Assembly: GCF_003675325.1 (NCBI RefSeq)
Contig: NZ_CP033073.1
Span: forward strand, 62,001 to 126,000
DNA length: 64,000 bases
From: Streptomyces dangxiongensis
GTDB lineage: Bacteria > Actinomycetota > Actinomycetes > Streptomycetales > Streptomycetaceae
Reading direction: 5' to 3'
Shown here: in pieces, positions 27,622-36,416 of the stretch
Layout of the letters: every line of letters starts with the position of its first letter
How positions within the stretch are numbered: position 1 is the first letter of the stretch
Program-made: the position numbers and the translations under genes
The notes under the pieces: model-generated
Databases searched by the model: none
The model's input: the letters and a program-made list of their open reading frames with translations, nothing else
What the model was told of the DNA's origin: nothing

Positions 27622-28088
27622 TCAGCACGAAGGATTGCTACGGAATTCGTTCAGCAGCAGCCCACCAGCAAGGCCCCGGCCGACTGGTTCACCGGCGACG
27701 CTGGTGGGCGTGATCGTCGCCGGCCAGGAACCGTCCCGGATACGCGCCAACCTCGTGCGCTTCTCATCCGGCGCCGTCGGCACGAACTGACGGCAGGCGC
27801 GCAGCTTCTCCTCCACGGCCTGGGCGTTCTGCGAAGTCCCCTGGATGATCGCGTGCAGACCGTGGCCGCGGACGTACTGCTCTGCCTGCGCCATCCGGCC
27901 CGGCCGCCGGCGCGGGTGTAGGCGGCCATCAGCGTGTCGTCCCGGTCCATCAACTCCGCGTAGCGGGGTGGTAGGGCTTGTACAGGTCGCTGTCGATGTC
28001 CGCGAAGCCGCCGTGCTGGTTGAGCTGGGCGGCCACCATCTCGGTGACCCGGCTCTTGCCCGCGCCGGGCTGTCCGCTGGTTCTCGGC
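27622..28088 (-). pseudogene. Zeta-toxin family protein, P-loop and C-terminal part
   Basis: The minus strand contains a P-loop GQPGAGKSRVTEMVAAQ, then FADIDSDLYKPYHP, then in other frames YAELMDRDDTLMAAYTRA and EQYVRGHGLHAIIQGTSQNA. This order is that of zeta-toxin kinases (P-loop, DxDxxRxxHP-like substrate loop, DD, helix). At least two frameshifts separate the parts. The 5' side ends at the CTAG bordering an IS701 element. The 5' tip of the gene (ERYRLP) lies beyond two IS elements at 30382-30418. Zeta toxins phosphorylate a nucleotide-sugar precursor; this copy cannot be functional. Confidence 0.65.
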
Positions 28089-28092
28089 CTAG

Positions 28093-29485
28093 TACTCCAG
28101 TCAGAAATCGTTGCCTGAGCTGGTTCTTCTTCGGTAGTGGCAGCGGCGGGCTGTGGCTTGGTGTCGTCTGCGCCAGAGGGACCAGTTCAGGGCATGTGCA
28201 ACGGGTCCGAGGCGGGGTGTGGGGCGGGGGCAGCAGAGCGTCCAGGAGTCGGCGGACTTCTGCCACGGTGAAGTGGATGGTGCTGGTGGGCTCGTTTCTG
28301 CGGCCCCCCTTTCGGTGGTCTGGGCTGCGACGGCGGCCAGGAACGCGTGGGCGAGCATGGCAAGTGTGATGTGCCGGTACCAGCCCGGGTAGCGGCGAAC
28401 TTCGTACTGGTCGAGGCCGCATTCGTTCTTCGCTGCCTGGAAGGCTTCCTCGATCGCCCAGCGCGATCCGGCGATGCGGACCAGGTCGGTGACGCTGGTG
28501 CCGTTGGGTGCGTAGGCGAGGTAGTAGGCGATCTCCTCCGGTCGGGCCGGGCTGCGGCGGGCCAGCACCCACCGCTGATGGGTGGGCCGGTCACCGTCGA
28601 AGACTTCGATCACCGGCAGACGGGCGGCTGCCCAGTCGTAGAGGCGCGCGGGCCTTTGGCGCCGTCGCCGCAGGAGCGTCGTTCCCACGCCTGATCGGGA
28701 ACGTCGGCGATGGCCTGGTCGATACGGCCGAAGGGAGCGTGCAGTTGCTGGGACTTCGGCACGGCCAGGACATAGCCGATACCGGCTTCCTCCAGGGTGC
28801 GGCGCATGCGCCATTCCTGTCCATAGGCGCAGTCGCCCGTCACCCAGGCGATCGGGAGGGGGGAGGCAAGAGCCCGCAGGATCATCGCGCGGGCCAGTTC
28901 TCCCTTGGTCGCGAAGCCACGGCTGTCAGGGACTCTCGCCGCCCGGCACCGGTCTGCATCCGAGGTCCAGGACTTGGGCAGGTAAAGCTCCCGGTCCACC
29001 AAAGCCCTTCCTTTGGAGGAGGCATACGCGGCGAAGACCCCGATCTGGCAGTTCTCGGTACGGCCGGCGGTGCCCGAGTACTGCCGCTGCACGCCGGCAG
29101 AGGTGGTGCCCTTCTTCAGGAAGCCGGTGTCGTCGACGATCAGAACCCCGTCCGGGGTGCCGAGCCGCTCGGCGACGTACTGCTGCAGGTCGTCCCGGAC
29201 CGCGTCAGCGTCCCAGGAGGCACCGTTCAGCAGGTGCTGGAAGCCGGCCGGTCCGCGGTGACCTGCGTACTCGGCCAGCTGCCAGCCGTTCTTCCGCTCC
29301 ACCGGAGCCAGCAGACCACGCACGTAGTCCCGCATCCGCCACCGCAGATCCACCCGCGAGAAGCGGCCCGCCACACGGGCGAACACCGACTCCAACTCCC
29401 CAGCCCACAGGTCAGCTTCGCCCATCCCCACCATGCCTGGAACAACGAGGCCGACCAGCTCAGGCAACGATTTCTGACTGGAGTA
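28093..29485. mobile_element. IS701-family insertion sequence
   Basis: Perfect 32-base terminal inverted repeats lie at 28093-28124 (TACTCCAGTCAGAAATCG...) and 29454-29485. The element is flanked on both sides by CTAG (28089-28092 and 29486-29489), the likely target duplication. The total length is 1393 bases. It encodes one minus-strand transposase. Its right-hand CTAG is shared with the neighbouring IS5-type element. Confidence 0.9.
28101..29467 (-). pseudogene. IS701-family transposase, frame disrupted
   Basis: The N-terminal 270 codons (29467 down) show DGVLIVDDTGFLKKGTTSAG, GVFAAYASSKGRALVDREL and WVTGDCAYGQ, the DDE landmarks of IS701/IS4 transposases. Near 28648 the coding moves to another frame; a GCGCGC run there looks two bases longer than needed. 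The rest (IEVFDGDRPTHQRWVLARRS, SRWAIEEAFQAAKNECGLDQ with the catalytic Glu) then ends in WSLWRRRHQATARRCHYRRR. The segment expected before that tail is out of frame, suggesting two more compensating indels. Confidence 0.85.
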
Positions 29486-29489
29486 CTAG

Positions 29490-30381
29490 GAGTTGTCGTC
29501 AAAGTGTTCACGCCCACATCAGGAGCGATGCGAGGGTGACGGCTGCTTGGTAGGACTGGGCGGTCTTGTCGTACCTGGTGGCGATGCCGCGCCATTGCTT
29601 GAGGCGGTTGAAGCAGCGTTCGACGACGTTGCGGTGCTTGTAGAGCTGCTTGTCGAAGGCCGGCGGGCGCCCGCCCCGGCTGCCGCGCCGGAGCCGGTTG
29701 CGGACCTGGTCGGCCCGCTCCGGGATGGTGTGGCCGATGCCTCGCCGTCGCAGCCAGGTGCGGATGGCCCGGGAGCTGTAACCCTTGTCGCCCAGGACGT
29801 GGGCGGGCCGCACGCGGGGACGTCCCGGGCCGATGCGGGGCACTCGTATCGCTTCCATCACAGCGGTGAACTGGGTGCAGTCGTTGGTGTTGCCGCCGGT
29901 GAGGGTAAAAGCGAGCGGGCGGCCGACACCGTCGCAGGCGAGGTGAATTTTGCTGGTCAGGCCGCCACGGGAACGTCCGAGGCCGGGACTGCGGGCCCCC
30001 CTTTTCGGGCCCCGGCGGCGTGCTGGTGAGCACGGACGATGGTGGAGTCGACCGACACCAGCCAGTCGATGTCCCCCGCCGAGTCGGCGTGTGCCTGGGC
30101 GGCCTGGAGCATCCGGTCGAAGGTGCCGTCCAGCGCCCACCGGCGAAAGCGGGTGTGCAGAGTGGCCCATGGACCGTACCGCTCGGGCACGTCCCGCCAG
30201 GCCGTCCCGGTACGGAACTTCCACACGATCCCGTTGAGCACCGTGCGGTCGTCCAACCGCTTCCTGCCCCGCAACGACTCGGGCAGCAACGGCCGGACGA
30301 ACTCCCACTCGGCATCAGACAGTTCATGGCGACGTATCACCCGACCATGATCCACCACTCAAGATCATTTGAAGACACGAC
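29490..30381. mobile_element. IS5-family (IS427-like) insertion sequence
   Basis: 892 bases between CTAG at 29486-29489 and CTAG at 30382-30385. The ends are imperfect inverted repeats sharing TGTC-TCAAA. The left CTAG is the same one that ends the IS701 element, so the two insertions are directly adjacent. It encodes a two-frame transposase with an intact-looking DDE triad and may be functional. Confidence 0.8.
29508..30358 (-). CDS. IS5-family transposase (two frames, probable programmed frameshift)
   Basis: The upstream frame (30358 to 29957) begins with RRHELSDAEWEFVRPLLP and contains WRDVPERYGPWATLHTRFRR and the first catalytic region SVDSTIVRAHQHAAGA. The second frame carries GGLTSKIHLACDGVGRPLAF, VLGDKGYSSRAIRTWLR and RNVVERCFNRLKQWRGIATR with the catalytic Glu. 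They overlap at a minus-strand AAAAGGGGGG (30005-29996) immediately after GAR. Fused OrfAB production by ribosomal slippage at such a run is established for the IS427 group, so I treat this as one functional gene, not a pseudogene. Confidence 0.82.
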
Positions 30382-30418
30382 CTAGGGCAGCCGGTACCGC
30401 TCGATCTCTGCCTGTCTA
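30382..30418 (-). pseudogene. 5' tip of the split zeta-toxin gene
   Basis: Reads EIERYRLP up to the CTAG at 30382-30385. If both IS elements and one CTAG are removed, it joins the sequence at 28088, which begins AENQR in the same frame. RYRLxxAENxR is the usual N-terminus of these zeta proteins. A TAG is created at the junction, and about 25 codons before the P-loop are also missing. Confidence 0.5.
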
Positions 30419-31048
30419 TCAGGCGATCCGCTCCCGCACCTCGCGGGCGAGCTGCGCGTAGCCGGCACGGGCCTGGGCGATCTGCTCGCGGTCGGTGGAG
30501 CGCAGGTCTTCACGCTCGCGGGCGAGCCGGGACTGCCCGCGCGGGCCTCGGTGATGACCGCCTGGTCCGGCTCGGGCTTGGCCTTCTCGGAGGCGATGAG
30601 CGCACTGTAGGCGCCGACCGCCCCGTTCACCGCCTCGATCGCCGCCTCGTACGCGGCCGTCTCCTCGTTCGACCACTCGTACGAGCCCAGATGGTCGGTG
30701 ATGCTGAACGGCTCCTTCTGGTCCGCCTCCTCGGCGACCAGGCGCTCCAGGTAGTCGCGGACGGCGGGCGGCCGCTCGTGGAACGTCTGGGGATGGTCGC
30801 GGTCGGGGTGGTCCAGGACCGCGAAGGACAGCGCCGTGACAAGCGTGCCGGGACCGGTGCCGTCGTAGCCCCACGTGACGTCGTTGAGGGCGCGGGGCCG
30901 CTCCGCCACGAGCGCGCCGGTGTCCGGGTTGTGCAGGACCAGCCGGCCGAAGGGGTCGTATCCGGTGCGCGCGGCCTGCTGGTCCTTCTCCCACAGACGG
31001 CCGCGCAGCCGCGCCGCCCGGTGGACGTCCCCGGCCGCCGAGCCTCAT
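30419..31048 (-). pseudogene. Gene upstream of zeta toxin, frameshifted (DUF6166-like start)
   Basis: The protein can be pieced from two frames. The first part reads GYDPFGRLVLHNPDTGALVA, then ALNDVTWGYDGTGPGTLVTA, resembling DUF6166-type openings, and runs through ERLVAEEADQKEPFSITDHL to EPDQAVITEARA. The second frame supplies the end SRLAREREDLRSTDREQIAQ, then ARAGYAQLAREVRERIA before the stop at 30419. The C-terminus is a charged helix. Its place directly before a zeta toxin suggests the partner (antitoxin or accessory) gene, but that is inference. No intact start remains. Confidence 0.5.
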
Positions 31049-31279
31049 GTGGCACCCGCGCGCGGACCCCGCAAGTCTCGCGCGGCGGTAGCCCGCGCAC
31101 GCTCTCTCCCCGGACCGGTGGGCGCGGTCGGGACCGGGTCTGCCGGATCACCGCAGTGCAGCCGGCGGACCGACGGTCAGCGTCCTGGGCCGCACTTGCG
31201 TCGTGCCCGGCGCCACCGCACTCCCCTCGTTGTTCATGAATGTCGTCGCCGTGTCCCGGAACGCCTGGGCCACCGGGGC

Positions 31280-32116
31280 TCATCCACCTGCCTGCAGGCG
31301 GCGCAGGGCGTCCTCGGAGCCCCGGTCGTCGGGCAGGTAGGCCAGAAAGCGGTGACCGGGCTCGTCGACGGCGGCCAGCTTCACGTACCGCAGGCGCAGT
31401 TCGCCCACGGCCGGGTGCCGAAAACGGCGGACGGAGGGCTGGAATGCGGCTGTTTCCCGGCGCTCGCACCAGCGGGCCGCGTCGCCGTCGGACAGCAGCT
31501 CGCCGATGAGTTCGGCGAACCGCGGATCGTTCGGCCGGCGAGCCGCCCGGAATCGGAATTGGCCGAGCAGGGCGCGGGCTTCGTGTTCCCAGTCGGGGAG
31601 CAGGGTGCGGGCCGGCGGCCAGCGGAACACCAACCAGAGGAGGTTGCGCTGCTTGGAGTGCAGCCGTGCCGGATCGGTCAGTAGCGCGGCGTACCCGGTG
31701 TTCCACGCCAGCAGGTCCCAGTGCGGGTGGAGCACCACGGCGGGGTGTGGTGTCATGGCCTGCACCAGAGTGAGCAGGTTGGGTGACACCCAGGTGGGGG
31801 CGTCGGTGGGCGGCCTGCTCTCCTCCACGAACGACAGGACGTGCGCGGTTTCCGCGGCGTCCAGTCGCAGCACCCGCGACACCGCGCGCAGCACCTGCTC
31901 CGAGGTGCGCACCCGGCCCTGTTCCAGCCACGTGTACCAGGAGATGCTGATGCCGGCGAGTTCGGCGACCTCGGCCCGCCGCAGCCCCGGTGTCCGGCGG
32001 CCCGAGGCGTCCGGCAGGCCCACGTCCTTCGGCGTCAGCCGTTCACGGCGGGACCGCAGAAAGGCCCCCAGTTCATGGCGGGGGTACTCGCCCGGCGGTG
32101 TGGGTACGGTGCTCAC
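31280..32116 (-). CDS. XRE-family regulator with MmyB-like ligand domain
   Basis: 278 residues from a GTG at 32116. The helix-turn-helix (RTPGLRRAEVAELAGISISW, YTWLEQGR) is followed by the MmyB-like domain (HPHWDLLAWNTGYAALLTDP, FRFRAARRPNDPRFAELIG, FRHPAVGELRLRYVKLAAVD). It is intact and of normal length. It is divergent from an MFS transporter whose start is only 24 bases away, so the shared regulatory region is very small. Control of the transporter is likely. Confidence 0.92.
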   Translation of the reverse strand: MSTVPTPPGEYPRHELGAFLRSRRERLTPKDVGLPDASGRRTPGLRRAEVAELAGISISWYTWLEQGRVRTSEQVLRAVSRVLRLDAAETAHVLSFVEESRPPTDAPTWVSPNLLTLVQAMTPHPAVVLHPHWDLLAWNTGYAALLTDPARLHSKQRNLLWLVFRWPPARTLLPDWEHEARALLGQFRFRAARRPNDPRFAELIGELLSDGDAARWCERRETAAFQPSVRRFRHPAVGELRLRYVKLAAVDEPGHRFLAYLPDDRGSEDALRRLQAGG

Positions 32117-32140
32117 CGGCCACCGCGCCGGCGGCCGGCC

Positions 32141-33277
32141 GTGACCGGCGAGGAACCGTGGTCCGCAGTGGGCGGTGCGCCCATGCTGGTGCTTATCGGC
32201 CCCCGGCTCGGGACCCCGCTCCCCACCGTGGTGCTGGCCGCGAGCGGTTACTACCTCACCTACGGGCTGATGCAGCCGGTGTGGGGGGTGGCCAGCGACC
32301 GATGGGGCCGTGTGCGGGTGATGCGGGTGTCGCTCACCGGCGCGGCAGTGGCCGCCCTGGCCCCGGCCCTCGCCCCCGACGTTCCCCTACTGATCGGGGC
32401 GCGCGCCCTGGCCGGCGCGTTCTTCGCCGCCTCCATCGCTGCCTCCTTGACGTACGTGGGCGACATGGTGCCCGCCGTCATACGGCAGGGCCCCCTCAGT
32501 GAGCTGATGACCGCGTCCGCGCTGGGCACCGCCGTGGCAACGGTCGTCGCCGGAGCGCTGGCGCACTACCTCACGTGGCGGCTGGTGTTCGCGCTACCCG
32601 GCGTCCTCGCCGCCTACCTGACGGTGGCCCTGCGCCGTCTGCCCGAGCCCGAGCGGGCTCCCTCCGGATCACTGCTGGCGCCCTTCCGCGTGGTCCTGTC
32701 CTCACGGTGGCAGTGGTACGTCATGGCGGTGGCGATGCTGGAGGGGGCGGTGCTGCTCGGTTTCCTGACCTACCTGGCCCCGGCCCTGGAGGCGCGTGGA
32801 GTTCCCACCACCCTGGCCGGCGTGGTCGCGGCCCTGTACGGGGTCGGTTCCATAGCCGCGGCGCAGGTGGTCGAACGGCTCGTCGGACAGTGGTCCCCGG
32901 CGGGCCTGATCGTGGCCGGTGGGGTGCAGATGGCTCTGGCGTACCTGCTCGCCGGCTACAACCAGTCCACCGGGGCGCTCGTCGTGGTCGCCCTGCTCCT
33001 CGGGGGCGGCTGGTCCTTCATGCACTCCACGATCCAGTCGTGGGCGACGGCCCTGTCCCCGGCGGCCCGTGCAACGGGCGTGACCACGTTCGGTGTTGCC
33101 CTGTACGTGGGCAGCGCCGTGGCCAGCGGGCTGGCGGCCTCCACCGCTCAGGCGCATGACTACCGGCCCCTGTTCTGGCTGGCGGCGCTCCTGACCGTGC
33201 CCCTGACGATGGCCGCGGCGGTGGGCCGAGCACGCTGGAAGCAGAGGGCTGACGGGTCAAGGCCCGGGCGGGCATAG
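32141..33277 (+). CDS. MFS transporter
   Basis: The GTG at 32141 gives 378 residues. The loop motif GVASDRWGRVRVMRVS follows the second visible helix, then about ten further membrane helices end at a short basic tail. In relatives an additional N-terminal helix precedes the segment MLVLIGPRLGTPLPTVVLAA. Here the start is only 24 bases from that of the divergent XRE gene, so the N-terminus may be slightly truncated or the mRNA leaderless. A role as drug or metabolite exporter is inferred from family membership. Confidence 0.82.
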   Translation: MTGEEPWSAVGGAPMLVLIGPRLGTPLPTVVLAASGYYLTYGLMQPVWGVASDRWGRVRVMRVSLTGAAVAALAPALAPDVPLLIGARALAGAFFAASIAASLTYVGDMVPAVIRQGPLSELMTASALGTAVATVVAGALAHYLTWRLVFALPGVLAAYLTVALRRLPEPERAPSGSLLAPFRVVLSSRWQWYVMAVAMLEGAVLLGFLTYLAPALEARGVPTTLAGVVAALYGVGSIAAAQVVERLVGQWSPAGLIVAGGVQMALAYLLAGYNQSTGALVVVALLLGGGWSFMHSTIQSWATALSPAARATGVTTFGVALYVGSAVASGLAASTAQAHDYRPLFWLAALLTVPLTMAAAVGRARWKQRADGSRPGRA

Positions 33278-33318
33278 TGCTGAGGTTCTCCAGCTCCTAT
33301 ACCCCGGGAGGAGCAGCC

Positions 33319-33489
33319 GTGAGCCGACCGTCCAGCGAGCTCGTCCGCGCGCATGCCGCACGGTACCGCGAACGCGTCGCGGACTCCTGCGCCACAGCGC
33401 TGACCAGCGATCCCAGCGACCTGGTCGTTGACGGCATTCAGCCAGGTCACGTCCACCGGCAGTTGTTGGTCCCGAACATCACTGCCTGA
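33319..33489 (+). CDS. Short hypothetical protein, possibly a truncated gene
   Basis: A GTG at 33319 has a strong GGGAGGAG site and opens 56 codons (SRPSSELVRAHAARYRERVA, then DSCATALTSDPSDLV). The good ribosome site suggests a once real gene, but the frame ends soon and converges on the permease gene. No family recognised. Confidence 0.35.
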   Translation: MSRPSSELVRAHAARYRERVADSCATALTSDPSDLVVDGIQPGHVHRQLLVPNITA

Positions 33490-33522
33490 TCGCTTGTGGG
33501 TTGGCGGGGGCCGACGACCGGG

Positions 33523-34962
33523 TCACGCGTCGGCCTTGGACGAGGTGCGCGCGAGGCTGCGGCGGACGGCGTACCAACCCGCCACGAGCGCGGCGACGAT
33601 CAGCGGCAGGCACAGCACGGTGGTGCGTCCGGCGCCGCCGTCGGCGTACATGAGGGCCAGGACCGAGACGAGGAAGACCAGCGTCACCAGTTCGGTCCAG
33701 GGGGAGCCCGGGAGTCGGTAGCCCGGACGGGTCAGCTCGCCCTTCTGGGTCTTCCGCCAGAAGAGGAGGTGACAGACCATGATCATGCCCCAGGTGGAGA
33801 GGATGCCGATCGCCGCGAAGTTCAGGACGATCTCGAAGGCGTCCGCCGGGACGACGAAGTTCAGGGCGACGCCGAGGACACAGATACCGCTGGTGAGCAG
33901 GATTCCGCCGTACGGGACCTGGCTGCGGCTCATCACCGAGGTGAACTTCGGGGCCGAGCCGGACATCGCCATGGAGCGCAGGATGCGGCCGGTGGAGTAC
34001 AGGCCGGAGTTGAGCGAGGACATGGCCGCCGTGAGGACGACGAGGTTCATGACCCAGCCCGCCGCCGGGATGCCGACGTTGGACAGGACCGTCACGAAGG
34101 GGCTCTCGCCGGACGTGTACTTGTTCCACGGCAGCAGCATCGACAGCAGGACCACCGAGCCGACGTAGAACAGGCCCACGCGCCACATGATCGAGTTGAT
34201 CGCCCTGGGCATGATCTTCTCGGGGTTCTCGGTCTCGCCGGCGGCGACGCCGACCAGCTCGACGGAGGCGTAGGCGAAGACGACGCCCTGGATGATCAGC
34301 AGCATGGGCAGCAGACCGTTGGGGAAGACGCCGCCGTTGTCGGTGATCAGGGACGGGCCGGGAGTGGAGCCGTCCACCGGGTGCCGGGTGACCAGCAGGA
34401 AAATCCCGATGCACATGAAGATCACCAGTGCGCTGACCTTGACGATGGCGAACCAGAACTCCAGTTCGCCGAAGATCTTCACCGAGATGAGGTTCACGGT
34501 GAGGACCACGGCCAGGGCGATCAGGGCGATCACCCACTGCGGGATGTCGGAGAACATGCCCCAGTAGTGGGTGTACGTGGCCACCGCCGTGATGTCGGCG
34601 ATGCCGGTGGTGGCCCAGTTCAGGAAGTACATCCAGCCGGCCGTGTACGCGCCCTTCTCGCCCATGAACTCTCGGGCGTAGGACACGAAGGCGCCGGAGG
34701 ACGGACGGTAGAGGACGAGCTCGCCGAGGGCGCGCACGACCAGGAAGGCGAAGATCCCGCAGACCGCGTAGGCGATGAAGAGGGAGGGGCCGGCGTCGGC
34801 GAGCCGGCCGCCCGCGCCGAGGAAGAGGCCGGTGCCGATGGCGCCGCCGATGGCGATCATGTTGACGTGCCGGGACTTCAGCGACTTGCTGTAGCCGGCG
34901 TCTCCGGCGTCGACGTGACGGGGCGAGGGGCGCGTCTCGTCTTTGAGGTGCTGTTCGCTCAC
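33523..34962 (-). CDS. Amino-acid permease (APC superfamily)
   Basis: 479 residues from the GTG at 34962, which overlaps the stop of the GntR gene by four bases. The N-terminus shows the AAT-family signature [35 protein letters not shown], then 12 predicted helices with [20 protein letters not shown] and [18 protein letters not shown] in the usual places. It resembles GabP/AnsP/CycA-type proton symporters. The frame is intact. It is downstream of, and translationally coupled to, a FadR-type regulator that probably senses its substrate. Confidence 0.92.
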   Translation of the reverse strand: MSEQHLKDETRPSPRHVDAGDAGYSKSLKSRHVNMIAIGGAIGTGLFLGAGGRLADAGPSLFIAYAVCGIFAFLVVRALGELVLYRPSSGAFVSYAREFMGEKGAYTAGWMYFLNWATTGIADITAVATYTHYWGMFSDIPQWVIALIALAVVLTVNLISVKIFGELEFWFAIVKVSALVIFMCIGIFLLVTRHPVDGSTPGPSLITDNGGVFPNGLLPMLLIIQGVVFAYASVELVGVAAGETENPEKIMPRAINSIMWRVGLFYVGSVVLLSMLLPWNKYTSGESPFVTVLSNVGIPAAGWVMNLVVLTAAMSSLNSGLYSTGRILRSMAMSGSAPKFTSVMSRSQVPYGGILLTSGICVLGVALNFVVPADAFEIVLNFAAIGILSTWGMIMVCHLLFWRKTQKGELTRPGYRLPGSPWTELVTLVFLVSVLALMYADGGAGRTTVLCLPLIVAALVAGWYAVRRSLARTSSKADA

Positions 34963-35689
34963 GCCTCGGGTCCGCCTTCCAGGGGAGAGTTCGCGCGCGG
35001 GGCGCGCACGATATCGGTGAGGGTCGTCTCGACGCGGTCGAGGTGGTGGCTCATGGCCTCCACCGCGTCGGACTCGGAACCGTCGATCAGGGCCTCGACG
35101 ATGGCCCGGTGCTCGCGGTTGGACCGCTCGCGCCGTCCGCCCAGCTCGTCGAGGAAGGCCGACTGACGCGCCAGTGCGTCCCGGATCTCCTCGATGACCC
35201 GGCAGAAGACCGGGTTTTGGGCGGCTTCGCGACGGCCAGGTGGAAGAGGGTGTCCATCGCGACCCAGGCGGTGGTGTCCGTCTCCCCATCCATGCGGTCC
35301 AGCAGGTGGGCGAGATGGTCCAGGTTCTCCGGGGTGCGGCGAAGGGCGGCGTACCCGGCGACCGGGATCTCGACGTGGCGGCGCACATCGAGCAGGTCGC
35401 TGGCCGCGTACTCGCCGAAGGTGGGGTCTTCGACGATGTTCGCGATCACGAAGGTGCCCTTGCCCGTCTCGGCGCCGGTCAGTCTCATGGTCTGCAGCGC
35501 CCGCAGGGCCTCCCGCAGGACGGGCCGGGGCACCTCTAGGGTGCGGCAGAGCTCCGCATCGGAGGGGAGCTTGTCGCCGATGGGGTACTCGCCGCGCTCG
35601 ATGGCGCCGCGGAGGTGGGTGAGGACCGCTTCCATGGCGCCGACGCGCCGCGGGGCCCGACCACCTGTCTGGCTGTCTGACAGGTTCAC
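34959..35689 (-). pseudogene. FadR-type GntR regulator, one frameshift
   Basis: The winged-helix half is normal (EAVLTHLRGAIERGEYPIGD, LPSDAELCRTLEVPRPVLRE, ALRALQTMRLTGAETGKGTF). The frame leaves the homology after [10 protein letters not shown] near 35222. The FCD ligand domain resumes in another frame ([40 protein letters not shown]) to a stop at 34959. One missing G in the GAAGCCGCCC run would explain it. It may be intact in the living strain. Confidence 0.82.
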
Positions 35690-35799
35690 GGGAGTGATAC
35701 TCCGCGTGGCCCGAGGTCGCTGTCAAGACGCCCGGGTGGTTGTCCTCTTTGGCCATGGGCTTCACGGAGAAGTTGAACTTACGTGCCTCGGGGTCATAG

Positions 35800-36360
35800 T
35801 CGTGTTCGGCCGCGCCCTCGTACGTCCTGCCCAACCGTTGGGCCGGCTCCGCGAGCCTCACCCCCGAGCAGACCGCACTCCTCGCCCCCGCGCCGCCGCC
35901 GAGCGACGACTCACCGGTGGACCTGGGTGACGGCGACCAGTCCCTGCTCAGCGCCCTGGCCCGGGACGGGCGGACGAGCCGCCCGGAACTCGCCGCCACC
36001 ACCAACTGGTCGGACTCCGCCGTCCGGCACCCTATCGCCACCCTGCGCCGCACCGGGGCCCTGAACTGCCTCGTGGACGTCCCCTCGGCCGCCCTGCGCT
36101 TCCGCGCCGAGGCCCGGATCTGGATGACCGTCCAGCCTTCCCAGGCGCCATGGTGGCAGCGGCGTTGCCGAAGCACCCCGAAGCCTCACTGGTGGTCATG
36201 ACCACCGGGCCGACCAATCTCCTTGCCGCGGTCAACTGTAGTGACACACAAGGCCCTTCCCGCTATCTCACCGAGCGGATCGCCTCCCTCGACGCCATCC
36301 GCGGCATGGAGACGGCGCCGGTCATCCGCACTGTCGAACGGGCTGGCACTCTGTCCCTTC
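35800..36360 (+). pseudogene. Lrp/AsnC-family regulator fragment
   Basis: Residues from one frame (DLGDGDQSLLSALARDGRTS, RPELAATTNWSDSAVRHPIA, LRRTGALNCLVDV) form a second AsnC-type helix-turn-helix. Near 36150 the sequence changes frame to HPEASLVVMTTGPTNLLAAV, CSDTQGPSRYLTERIASLDA, GMETAPVIRTV, the ligand/RAM-like part. The first half of this two-domain regulator type is only hinted at (YVLPNRWAGSASLTPEQTAL). Truncated and frameshifted. Confidence 0.65.
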
Positions 36361-36416
36361 CCCCTCGGGCCCAATTGGGTGAGCACCTGGCGTCAGTGCC
36401 CTGCGGCCAGGTGTCG

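Noticed and set aside
27622..28572. A continuous 316-codon minus-strand frame
   Set aside because: It crosses the IS701 end: the first part is out-of-frame transposase text and the last part is the zeta-toxin remnant. It is a chimera, not one gene.
29957..30358. Treating the IS5 transposase as a frameshifted pseudogene
   Set aside because: The frame change sits on an A4G6 slippery run in the usual place for this IS group, and all catalytic blocks are preserved.
33496..35166. A 556-codon open frame on the plus strand antisense to the amino-acid permease
   Set aside because: It is the complement of a clear APC permease and its product is His/Asp/Glu/Arg-rich without any domain. Long antisense frames are normal in 70 percent GC DNA.
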